This document shows, piece by piece, positions 40,057-51,780 of a stretch of 64,000 nt of DNA. The notes beneath the pieces are model-generated. The model had not been told where the DNA came from, ran no database searches, and saw only the letters and a program-made list of their open reading frames with translations. Source of the DNA: Elysia crispata (taxonomy: Eukaryota > Mollusca > Gastropoda > Plakobranchidae); contig JAWDGP010003357.1 of NCBI GenBank assembly GCA_033675545.1, forward strand, positions 763,501 to 827,500. The letters run 5' to 3'. Made by a program: the position numbers and the translations under genes. How positions within the stretch are numbered: position 1 is the stretch's first letter; each line of letters opens with the position of its first letter.

Positions 40057-43000
40057 ATTTATTTACCGTCTATATCTAGGCGTCCAGAGAATCCGCAGTA
40101 AAAGAAAAAAAAAGCCCCAGCAAAAATAGTTTCCTTTGCCCACGATTATTCATTACATTTACAGTGTAAGTAGACACTATCATCATGAATCAGGGGAGAC
40201 TACCCTTATCCTGTAACGAAAATAGATTGATTTTGGTATGAGGCCTCCTCAACGTTAAGTAAATGAAAGACAAGATCGACGAATTTCTGCATTATATATC
40301 ATCTGCATGCCCCAGATTTGAATTGCTTTCAGAATCTGGTGGATAACCAGGTTCAGGGGATATCGGCCTAGAGCTTACATAAAATGGTATTATTGCATTT
40401 ATGGGTCAAACTCATTCATTTAGGTCGTCATGAGGAATGCTGTGTGACTTTTTTTTTACGTGATTAGTAATTTAGTTACAACTCACGTTTATATTTGTGT
40501 TTTTTATAAATTCGTCACAAATTGGAAGAAAAGTCCTAAAAAACGGATGAAATAACTGCACATACGTTCCTTCATGGGGAGTAATCCGATTATCTCTTCA
40601 TTTTGTTTTTAAAACAATTACATCTAGATCTAGATCTAGATGGTGATATCAAAGTGCAAGTTTGTACACAGAAAGAGCACTGTTGTATATAAAAATACCT
40701 CACTAATCCAGATTTAGACCCATAATATAAGGTTCAAGATCTAGAGTTTCCACCCACTCTCAATGAACTTCAAAGCTTTTCAACATAATAAACTTTTCAG
40801 CAAAACTGAATCTGAGACTGTTTACAAGCTTCACTATCTTTAAAGTTTAAGGGAAATCTTGTCTAAAGTTGTAATTTTTTTTTTTTACCTTTTCCCTTTT
40901 TTTACCAGAGATTTGAAGAGGTGCTTTTCATAATATTAAAACTCTAGTCCTGCTTACGCGGTGTGCTTAACCACAGGTAGGGCGAAAAACTATACTGTTG
41001 CCACAGCCATTTAGCTTCTGGACTTGGCTTGTGGCAGAGCAGATTACCTGTGTTGGTACTGTACTTATTGTTGTTCACAACATAGCCTTTAGATAAGACT
41101 TTTGTCGCCAAAACAAATTATACGTTACATTTATTTCTGCATCCGTGACATTTTTTTAAATATGGATCTAAGGAGGTATTGAAAGGATGGGTTATAAATA
41201 GACTTGGGCTTGGAAAAAATGAGTTTTCAAAGAGAGGTTGACTGTCCAGGTACAACAATTTTATTTTCAGTTAACAATAATTAGCAATTCCTTTGATGAA
41301 AGATTGGATTTGCAATGAAAGTAAACACTATAATTAATTTAGTGTATGGGTACATGTAAGAAAGGGGAGGGGGGGGGGGAGGGCAGGGATGAGAACTAAG
41401 CGGGAAAGGATAATATTTCATTTAGAGCAAGAAAACGTTTGAGTTTAGTTTGGTCTTCCATCTAAGCTAAAGCCTTAGATGTCAGTGTATAGTCCTTTCA
41501 TTCAAAGAAACTATGTAATGATACAGATTCAACTAAATATGGGCAATTCCATTATAGCCAAGCACAGAGAGTGAGGGAGGATGATACAGTAGAGGAGAAA
41601 GATAGAAATCAGACAAACTAACAAGGTCTGCCCACAAGGCTTGTCAGGCCCTTGCTTATTCATTGTCTCAAAGTACTTACGAGACATCAAGTAAAAAAGT
41701 CCACAAATAACAAAGGCAGAGGCCTGATACCCTACACACACAATACGCTCTTAACTCACGTCTACCTTTACATCTCAGTAAACTCCTCCCTTTCTTACTC
41801 TGCTTTACAGTAACAAGAGGCCGTGATTCACCTGTATCAAGATTGACTTGGTCTAATGCTATTATAAAAATTGGTCAATCACATTATGTTACATCAAATA
41901 CCAACACTAGCTGCAATCCACATGATTTGAGGAAGTCTGGGGGCAGTGGTCATGTCAAGTCTTTGCCAGGACTCTGTGTGGAGAATTGGGATAAGGGTGG
42001 GGACAAGCAAGGGGGAAAGGAAGGGCCATGTGGGAAAGTCACCACTGCCTAGTCCTTTTTGCTCTTCGGCCTTTGTAACAATCACATGTGTAGGAAACAG
42101 GTTCTCCATGTGTCGGTAATTTTAAGTACCCATATCGTAACATGGTACCCCCAGACAATTTGTTATTCACACCTAAGTGGCTCTCGATCTCCTCAAAAGC
42201 TCAAAGAGAGAGAAACTGTCACCTTTTCATTGGTTGATATTCTTAGAAAGAAAAGATATAATGTTTGCCGAGTATATGAGATCGGGAGATTAGAAGATAA
42301 TTAGATGTTTAAAGTGGCTCGCCAGTGAACTATTAATTTTAAGGGCACCGCAGCACCCAGCTCGCAGCCTCAACACTTACATTTAATGCATTACAGAGCC
42401 GAGATTATTGCCAAGGCAAAAACTAAATTTAAGGCTTTTGATGTGCCAAGGATGAAAATGAATGTCTGGAATCTCAAAGTCCAACTTTTTAAAAAATTTT
42501 TTGTCCAAGAATAGATGAACTAGGGATCAAAATACCTACTGACTGCGGGTCAAATGACTTTGATTAGTACACAAAGACATTTTTGTAAGAATAGGATTGG
42601 AGATACACATGTGTAGAGGATCAGAGTTCTGAGATATAGGGTGTGTGATGCAGGAAGCACCATACATTTATAGGTGAATGTTCATTTAAGAAAATATACT
42701 TCCTTCTCTTATCTTGTGAATAAAATGCCTTCATTTTATTTAGTCAAGAGAAAACTACAAATACGAGTTTTACAGAGTTGTTGAAGACAAGTCTGCCAAC
42801 ACACACACACACACACATGAAATTGTTGTCTCCATCCCTTTTTGTATGTTTCGAAACAGCTGACATCATAATTTATATCTTAACTCACAAAAATTGATAT
42901 CATCCATTAACAGAAACTTCAGCAGACTGAGACAAAGGCTAAGCTGAAATTTAAGACATTGCTGTTGAAATCTATCTCAGATGGAGGGGGAAGGGAGAGT

Positions 43001-44310
43001 GCCACTCTGAAGCTTCACCTGAACACAAAAGTTATTGTTACAAAATAAAATCTTGATTTTAAGAGAAATTGAATATAAATAATTAAAATAAATGGAATTT
43101 GTCACTTTTGATGGTTTTAGAACCAATATCATTGTCTGAGGCATTAGTCCTATATCATCTGAGTAGCAAAGCAGTACTGTTAATGCCCCATCTGATTTTA
43201 TGAAATCCAATTCAATGTTATATCCATTTCCAGAGGTCCATGAGAAAGATAATATTATAAGCTCATGCTTGAACAACTCATTTTGTATGGTTGGATTTAA
43301 AACTTCTGCAATTATAATATTGTTTTCAGTTTTTCTTATTTAGGGGAAAAAATGAGACTTTTTAGATAAAACAGTCTATATTAAAGGAATTTTTGCTATT
43401 CCCAATCTGATCATTTTATGGGTTGCACTGCCTTAATATTTTTCCCATTATTCTTAGATCAACAACTTACCTTTAATGTCTAAGTCAGAAAATTAGTTAG
43501 GCTTTGCACAATTAAATTTTTCAAATGTAATGATAAATTCTTTTAAACATTCATTATCATGAAGGTTTAAATAAATGCACATCTATAGATTCCATCAAAG
43601 TGGCTTTTTGGCGGTAACTGGTAAAGCTTTATAAGCAAATAAAAATAGACTTGGAATGTGCAGAATAAATCTATGAACTTTAAATAAATCACTTAACAAT
43701 AACCCCTAGTAAATAAGAGTGCATATAAGAGCCTTTCTCACACATATCTTAACTTTGCTCTCCCTATACTCTGGGTGCCCTACACTTCAGGCATTTCTGA
43801 GCAGCCGAAAGGGAACTTTTTCATTGAATTTGAACAACATTATTACATAGTTTCTAAATAGAAAAGCATTCTATAGTGGATTTACCATTTACTTGTTGTT
43901 CGTTGAACCTGAGGACGGTCTGAAATTAGTTGGTTGGATGCAAGATATTTTGAGAGAGTCGAAGAAATAAAAGAAACCAGGGATTTCACTCTGTTCATTG
44001 AATGTAGGGTGTTCTTTGAATAGTAGTTCATTGGATTCGAAGTGTTCTGTATTTTTTGTTAAATTTTGTGAGGTTACCATACTATAATTATATAACGTAG
44101 TTATGTCAACAAAACCTAAAACTATCATTCAAAACTAGTGCAAATGATATTCACAATATTATTCATATTAATGTTAAAACTAATTTCATACTTCATCCTC
44201 AGATCTGCCCTAATATCAAGCACAACTTGGGGTTAAGAAGGCAGAAGTAAAACAAGGACAGAAAAGGTAGTTATTTCAGTCTGTGAGCAAGGCTTTTAGT
44301 TGCTAGTAAT
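40057..44310. other. Intergenic DNA
   Basis: AT-rich with a TAGATC repeat (about 40,622-40,641), a G-rich run near 41,367 and a (CA)n near 42,801-42,817. No gene is recognised. Confidence 0.4.
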
Positions 44311-44317
44311 TTTTATT

Positions 44318-44640
44318 TCTTTTTTTTTTCCTTTTCTTCATTCAGCCTTAGCAACAAAAACCAGTCTAATTTTCTTTTATCTGAACCTGAACCTATTCAA
44401 ATAAAACTTAATTTTTGGATGAGCATCTGGTCTTTCTCTTGATAGTTTGTCATAGACCTAGGTGCCATTTAATTGAAAGTTTTTTTTACCTTAGGGTTTT
44501 TTTTTTTGCCTTTTCTTCCCCTAGTCTCAGAAAAACTCAGTCTAATTTTCTTTGACCTGAACCTATGGAAATAAAACTTTATTTTACCATGGAGCATCTG
44601 TTCATTCCCTTGATAGTTTGACATAGGCTTGTTGACAATT
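44318..44640. repeat. Diverged tandem duplication, unit about 176 bp
   Basis: The block at 44,318-44,460 is repeated at about 44,495-44,640. Matching landmarks are CAGTCTAATTTTCTTT (44,362 and 44,538), a CTGAACCTAT...AAATAAAACTT stretch, GAGCATCTG and CTTGATAGTTTG. The copies have diverged. No coding content. Confidence 0.75.
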
Positions 44641-47449
44641 ATTATTTTTTCTGGGACTACAATTTGTTTTTCCACACTTTCTAATTTGACCCAAGTTCAG
44701 AAGATGCATCTCATTTCTCACTTCTTTTCAAACCACTTAAAATGACAAATTGTTTCCAAAATCACTTATGCATATTACTTGTATTGCGGACAAATAGCCA
44801 AGATATGAAATAGCAGTTTCTATTATAATATTAACATCATTCTGGCGAAAGGCAAAGGAGAAAAGAACTATGTGACCTTGTTTGACACAAATGGCCACAT
44901 TTTTAAATTAGATGGATATCTTTTGAGGAAGGCATCCAGTTTTTCTTGATGAAAGCCAACTTTATGCTGTTTGTTGCAAACAAGTCTCCTAACATCCTTT
45001 AAAGTCTTCATGAAATGTTGCTTTTTGGAGTGCCTTTAAGCCCAAACTGAAGATGCACAATAAGAGTTTAACTTTTGTTATTTCTTAAGATCCTTCCCTA
45101 CGAAGACTAGAGAAAAAAAAAAGAAGCTCACCAAAACAAGTTTCTTAACAAATGAGCCCTAACATGAATTTCTAAAAGGGAAGTTTTTCAATATTCTGAT
45201 GACCTAGGACCACTCTTTTTTACTCACCCTCAGCATGTGTAAACTAATCAAGAAAAAGTTTGTGACTAGTAAAATGAATAAAGGTAATAACTGATGAATT
45301 ATAAAGTTGGTCACCTCCAGCCTTCTTATAATGATTATAACCCATTCTTCTATAAACTGATATTCCAGTGTTTGATGTACAAGAAAGCTTTAAATTTTAA
45401 GAATGATGTAAGTGAAATGATTCATGAGTCATAAACTCTCACAAACTTTTGTCGTTTTTTTTCGTTTTTATTTAAGGTGCTCTCAATTTTACTTCTTATA
45501 GACTTGAAAATGTCAAGACAGTTACAGGTGTGCCTCTGCTCTGGCACATAAGGGAAAGGAATAATGTCTAGGTCTTTAGGTGTTGGTTAACACTTAGTTT
45601 ATCTGTGAACTACCCTGCCTGTGGTGATCTGCCACTCTGGTTTAATCTTTCCAACTCCCTGTGCAAAGACACAAAATAGCTCAGTCACTAGTTCCTTTCA
45701 CTCTGAACATCCTGACAGTTTTTGATATGGATAACTTAACATGCTAATCATCTCTTCATCTTAAATTTTTGTCAAAAAATAATTGTGAAAAAATTCCAAA
45801 TATAAAAAAGGTTATTTTAATATGAGCAGAGCACAAAACCGTATACCTTCATAGTGCTTTCTTTTATCTGGAATTAGATAATCAGTGAATAAGACTGTCT
45901 TTTGGTAATCTTGAAGTCTATCACTTTTTAGTTTGTGGGCATTTATCACAAAGGTCTAATGCTTTCCTGCAACATCAAGTGTGGTCCATGTGTCCTGCTT
46001 TTAGAACATATTTTTGTCATGCCTCTCTTTAAAAGAATTTTCTTTTGGAAAGGGATTAGTTCAATATGCTTAGGGTTTGATACAATGATTTTTTCTTTAC
46101 CCGGTCCTTATTGAATATGGGCTGTCTAAACTCACTATGGTATCAGGATTTTATCCACTTTTGGACATTTTTTGTGAACGGAATTTTTTAAGTGCTTTTA
46201 TCTATATCCAGAGGCTCATATTTACACTCTAAATAACCAGAATTGCTTGTAGATTCATTGTTACACAAATTTAAGCTCAATGTTCAAAATTATCTTTTAG
46301 TTAGTAAAAACTATTTTTATTCAAAAATACCAGCAACAAAAATGGGGCAGGTGGGGGAAGAGGGGAAAATTAGTTGTAAAGAAAGAACAAAATTTAAATA
46401 TTACATAAATAACTTTCCACGTGTTTATTTTCCATAGCTGTTACTCCCTTTGCATTAGGAAAAGTTCATTAAGTGGTTAAAAAGCAGTAGCGATGGGATT
46501 AATAAGCCTCTAAAGTGTAAATACCTGAACTTTATGCTTGTAATAAAAGTCATTTGATGTGAATGCGGCTGCATTCAAAGTGTAATTGTAGTGCAATTAA
46601 AAGTAAAAAACCAACAAACTTGAGAGTAATGGTTTCAGTTTGTTTAAAATCAGTGTGATTTAAAACACATGGAAAAAAAAGTTGATTCAAAAACCTATAA
46701 TAGACGGTACAAGATATATGGCCATCAATCATAGATGATTGAATGCTACTGTAAGGAATCTCAGAGACTTCAGTGTGGCCTCTTGATATGATATGAGACA
46801 GTAAAAAAATAACTTTATGTATAAAAGTCATGTTTACACCATATTTCATTCATATTTCTTTATAATTTATAAACTGTACAAGTACTGATTTTTTTTTCTT
46901 TCTGTATTTCGTCTGATGAATTATGATTGGCCCGTGTTGATAAAAGGTGCATGGCTTGATCATGAAAAATCCATAGAAATAAAAGTACAGAATATTTTTC
47001 AGAAATGAGAAATCTTGCTGAACCTCTTCAGCTGCTAATATTAATCATAACTGGATAAGAACATTTTTTTTTGTCCCAAGAATAAGTTCCTTTTCACTTT
47101 GGATCATATGAAAACTGTGACAATCAGTTCCAAACCAATTCTCCAGCTGCTGAAAAACTTCAACATATTTTCGTTTATCAAAAAATTTTCTTTTTAGACG
47201 ATCTCTATTAACCTTTCAATTGCAATGCTTAATGCATGTCGAAGTTATCAAGTTCAAGTCAAACCAATATGACAGTTCTTGACTGTCATTTGCACAAAAA
47301 GATTCTTTTTTTTTTTAAATGCGCTTAAGTTTTGCAACAAAACAAAACAAATTTTGAAGTCTGAATGATAAAACTCAAAAATCATCTGCTTATGACTTAA
47401 CAACAAAAACCTTTTAAACATTTTTTAATACACCTCTTCTACTTTACAG
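44641..47449. other. Intergenic DNA or upstream intron of the Ulp1-MULE-SWIM gene
   Basis: AT-rich DNA without a recognised exon. Because the first identified exon of the next gene starts at a splice acceptor, at least one upstream exon should lie in or beyond this stretch. None was found. Confidence 0.4.
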
Positions 47450-47480
47450 GTCTAGCCTGCATCGTCATTCTGCCTCCAAA
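47450..47480 (+). other. 5' part of the first identified exon, upstream of the chosen ATG
   Basis: Follows a good acceptor (CTACTTTACAG). The frame of the ATG is open across all 31 nt, so this may be 5' UTR or additional coding sequence joined to an unseen upstream exon. Confidence 0.5.
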
Positions 47481-50400
47481 ATGACAGATGTAGTGGATTT
47501 AATATCAGATGGAGGTAAGACTTAAATTTTTTAAAAGTGTGTTCCTCCCTTTATCTTGAATGCAGATTTTTCTTCAATTTGATTACATGTTCTTACAAAC
47601 CTTTAATATTTTAGCTAACTATTTTTTGCAAAACAAGGAAGAGACATTTTTGAAAAGAAAGGTTGAATGATTTTGTGTATAGTTTTACTTAGACGATACT
47701 TTGCTATGAAATAAAAGAAAATTGATGCTAAGATGAGAAAAAAGAAGTCACACAGAACATATTTGCTTGAATCTCCCATCACTTTGCAACATCATAAAAC
47801 AGATAAAGTGTTTGAAACATTTGATAATTGAAGTTCAAAGTTGAGTAATGATAAAAATCTTACAGAACATGGAGATGATGATCCAGGACCAACGAGAGCT
47901 GAGCTGAAGCCATCATCTTGCTTCCATGAGGCGGCCTGGTTCAAGCAGTTATTCTGCTCGCCAGATGAAGTGGAAGACAGCTCAATCCCTGAAGAAAGTA
48001 TAAAAAAATTCCAGGATCTTATCTGGAACACTCCTCATGATCGGATGGTTCCTGGTTATGGTAATATGTTATCATAATTATCAGATTGCCATCCTCTTAT
48101 TGATACTAATAATAATGATAATGATATTTCAAAATCACAACGTCAAGCAGGTTTATTTGATACAAAATGAAGCCCAGATTTTAAAACAAATTTAAAAGTT
48201 GTGATAAAGATGTACATTAAAAAGCAAAAATATATGACTTCATATTTATTGTGTTCATGCTTTTCTTCCTACGCTAGGTATGATGCCAAGGGAATTGGCA
48301 ACTGTTTCCTCTGAAGGCAGGCAGGGTTGGCTTGTAACATCACACTTCTACTGGCTGTCTCGGTGCATAAATAATCAGCAGAAGCATACTAAATTTTATG
48401 TGTTTGATCCCACAATCCGTGAGGCTAGTATAGAAAAGCTTCTTCTCAACAAAGCAAGTTCTCAAATCAAGCAGATTGTCTTTGTACTCAGTGTGGGTAG
48501 ACAGGATAATGGGCTTGTATTTCTTGGAACTGACAAGGTACATTTTGCATTATACTTTAAATTCTTGCATCCTCTTTTTACTAGTTAATAAGTTTTTTGT
48601 CTTCTACTTGACCTTCTAAAAGTTACAACTGGTACTTGAAAAAATTCGGACTCAATAATGATATTATTTATTCTTTGCAACATTTTTTTTTAAATAGAAT
48701 TAGATTACAAGAAAATTACTGAGTTTTCATATTAAAAAGTTAGTGGTGTATCAAACTTTTGAGTTACAAAATATTTATTCCTACTATACAATTTCGAGAA
48801 AAGAGAAAACCACTTTATTTTATCCATTTACATTAAGCCTACTTTTCATCATGTAAATTTGGTTGAAATCATGTTTGAACCTAAAAATTAAAATTTGACT
48901 TGGTTGCAATGACTTTGGCATAAAAGTTTTAAAAAAAAAAAGGCAAATTGCAGCCCGTTCTTACAAGTATTTTTATATAAACTCAATGTAGAAAAGTATT
49001 CACATTGCACATCTTGGAGACCATAGAAGTTTAACCTGAGATAAAATGTGCATGCTCAAAAAAAAAACGTCTATTCAAAGAAAAAATGATATTGTCACAC
49101 CATGAAAGAGGCCATCAGTCTCATAATTTATAATGTTTTTTTTTAATTAGTATATTTTCTTCATAGTTAATAATTTTGCTTGGCAGTGCTATTTCCAGAT
49201 CTAATTTGCTATTCAACATTATTTTCTTTTTAGGGAAAGTTCTAAAGTTGTCAAGAAGACTTTTTGCGAAAGTCTGTAATTACTAATAATTGTTTCTGGC
49301 ATACAGGTACCTGGTGATCACTGGTCCATGGCAGTTATTGACATTCACTCAGGTGTACTGACATATTGTGACACTTTGGGGTGGCCACAGCCCAGCAAGT
49401 TCCTCCCCATCGTTGTCCGCTATACATCCTGCCTGGGCCTAACAGACGAGAGACAGATATCTCTAAGACTAGCACACAAACCAAATCATGAACAACATGT
49501 CTGTGTGGATAGTTGCACAAATTACCCGCTGCAAACTTGTTCAGATGTTTGTGGGATCATCACCATGGTGTGTATAGCCATAGCAACTCTAGATAAGAAC
49601 CTGTTTGAGCTGCTGTTGAAATCTCAGCAAGCCCATGTCTACCTCACAGATCCAACTCTGTACTCAACTTACTTACGACATGTTGTTCTCCACTGGCTTG
49701 CAAGCAATCACATAGACATGTCCAGGATAAGCCTGAAAAAGAATTATGATGCTTTTACTAATCCAGTTTCTGCTGACAAAAGAAAGCAAAACCTCAAAAG
49801 AAAAATTCCTGTAGAGACTAATGGTTTTGGCAAAGTCAGTACCCCTTCCAAAAGAAAAATGCCTCAATCAAGATCTAATGTCAATATAGATGATTACATT
49901 CTGGAGGCAGTTGAAGATGGAACAAGCAGAGCAGAGCTGCTACAAAGTGTTGTAGATTTGTTTGCATCTGAAGCAAAAAAGAATCTAGAGTCATTAAATG
50001 AAGAGATGGTTGCTTGCTACCAAGATATCTTCTTCAATGAAGCAATTGAAAGAGACAAAGATGACAATCTAAGCCTGAAGTCACATGTGAAGGATCTTAT
50101 TGAGTATGTGCCAGAAAATGCAAATCCAATCATAATGTATAAGAACCAAGGCAAAGAGATGAAAACTTTGCAGAAGGAGGATATTATTCTGGCCATCCAA
50201 ACACCATTTCAAAAGGAGATGATGAGAGATTATGGAAAAAAATGCCTGTGTGTAGATTTGACGCGGCGGAGAGAAGATGACAAATTCCATCTTTTCTCTG
50301 TGCTTGTGTTTGTGGAAGGGGAGGTGGAGGTGCCAGTAGCCTGGCTGATAACCAACAGAAGTGACAGCTTAGTGTTGGCTCTCTTCTTCAAAATACTGAG

Positions 50401-51370
50401 ATTAAACATTGGCCCCCTGCAGACAGAAATTTTTATTGGAGACATGGCATCAACCTTTTACAAGTCTTGGATCTTGCACTTTGCCAAACCTACAAAACGA
50501 ATGTTTCCAGTTTGGGAACTGTATCAAGTGCTGTCTAACCGCTTGAATTCATTTATACCTATTGTGGAGGCCCGCAACAAAGTGAAGAGTTATTTAAGTA
50601 TCATACCTTCGATAACAAATGTTGAAGCATGTCAGTACTACATGTCTGCACTTCTGGAAATGTTGGAACCATATCCAGACTTCAAGGATTATTTTAAAGA
50701 AAGATATGTAAATGATTCAAAGCTACAGTTTTGGGCTTCTTGCCATCGTGTTATTCCCTCTTCAAAATTTATCCCTTTCTTGAGGTCGTTTGATAAAACC
50801 TTGCAACATTTAGGTTTGCATGGGAATGGTGAATCTTTCTCTCGAGGCGATCTTTTGCTTCACAAACTTTTGCAGTTGTCACGTTTCCTGGAATTCAAAG
50901 TCCACATCCAGACAAGTGAAACACGCTTGATGAAAGCAACTAAATCTATGAATGCCAAACACTTATACTCCCCTCAAGGACTGGATATTTACTCTTCTGC
51001 TTCTGGTGATTCCTGGTTTATAAAAGCTTCTGCCCAGTCCAACTCATGCTTTGTGATGGACACCGGTTGTACTGAATGTAATTGTGAGGTGCGCTGTAGC
51101 AGGTGCAAGTTTTGTGTGCATCGCTACATATGCTCTTGCTCTACCTTTTTACTAAACCCTGGGGGGTGTGAACACACTCACTCTGTGCACAATTTCTGCA
51201 AGATGAATGAAGCTCTGGGAAGCAATTCCAGTCTTTCAAGACCATCACTTATCTCTTCTCCTACAATAGGCATTTCTGGCAGCTCCACATCACAACCAAA
51301 GAAAACTCTAGGTGCAGAACTCAATGCTGAACGTTTAAGACGACAAGCTCAAAGAGATGTGACTTCTTAA
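47481..51370 (+). CDS. Ulp1-like protease / MULE transposase-like / SWIM zinc-finger protein, four exons
   Basis: Exons 47481-47514, 47866-48060, 48278-48537 and 49307-51370 join in phase to 850 aa. Residues about 75-265 resemble a C48 (Ulp1/SENP) protease: GDHW with His168, then Asp185 in YCDTLGW, Gln239 in PLQTCSDVCG, and Cys245. Residues about 470-690 resemble a MULE (RNase H-like, ZSWIM1/3-type) transposase: Asp480 in CLCVDLTRR, a VPVAWLITNRSD segment, Asp542 in IFIGDMASTFYKSW, and Glu672 in GNGESFSRGDLL. The usual CxWH motif between the last two is degenerate (PVWELYQ). A SWIM finger follows, CxC at 754/756 and CxH at 766/768, then a Ser-rich tail. A lysine-rich linker (residues 318-356) separates the first two parts. 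Ulp1 domains occur in some plant MULEs, and SWIM fingers in MULEs and ZSWIM proteins. The frame stays open upstream of the ATG to an acceptor at 47446-47449, so the true N-terminus may be longer. It may be a domesticated transposase or a transposon protein. Confidence 0.8.
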
Positions 51371-51774
51371 ACAAAAAAAACCAAAACAACCAAGACCCTA
51401 CAAATTAAATTAATAGCAAAGACTGAAAAACTCTGGTCTACCTCCATAAGAATCCACTCTGAGAAGGAGTGGTTTTTGAGCTTCTCATTCTCAAGTCAAT
51501 ATTCATTTATTGCTCTGCTTTTTTGTTGTATAACTTTTCTTTTCTCATTCGATCAAAATTTCACTGAGAGTGTGATCCACAGTTTTAATTTCTAAACTAG
51601 TAAATAATGTAATCAATTTTTCTTTTAATCATAAAAAAATTCACCCACTTTATATTTGCATTGTCATCAGTGTGAACGGTTAACAGTTCTTGAAAGCTGA
51701 ATCTTCCAATTCAAATTCAGTATATCTACTCTTTCTTCTAGAACATGATTTTCTACTGCAAATTTAGTTTGCCG

Positions 51775-51780
51775 AATAAA
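51775..51780 (+). promoter_or_regulatory. Candidate polyadenylation signal of the Ulp1-MULE-SWIM gene
   Basis: AATAAA 405 bp after the TAA stop, the clearest one in the 3' flank. Confidence 0.45.

Noticed and set aside
42914..43051. Exon-like open stretch after a CATTAACAG acceptor
   Set aside because: 45 codons with no recognised family and no donor that fits the phase of the Ulp1-MULE-SWIM gene downstream.
49335..50445. Minus-strand frames over the Ulp1-MULE-SWIM exon 4
   Set aside because: Shadows of the long plus-strand coding exon, with no family resemblance.
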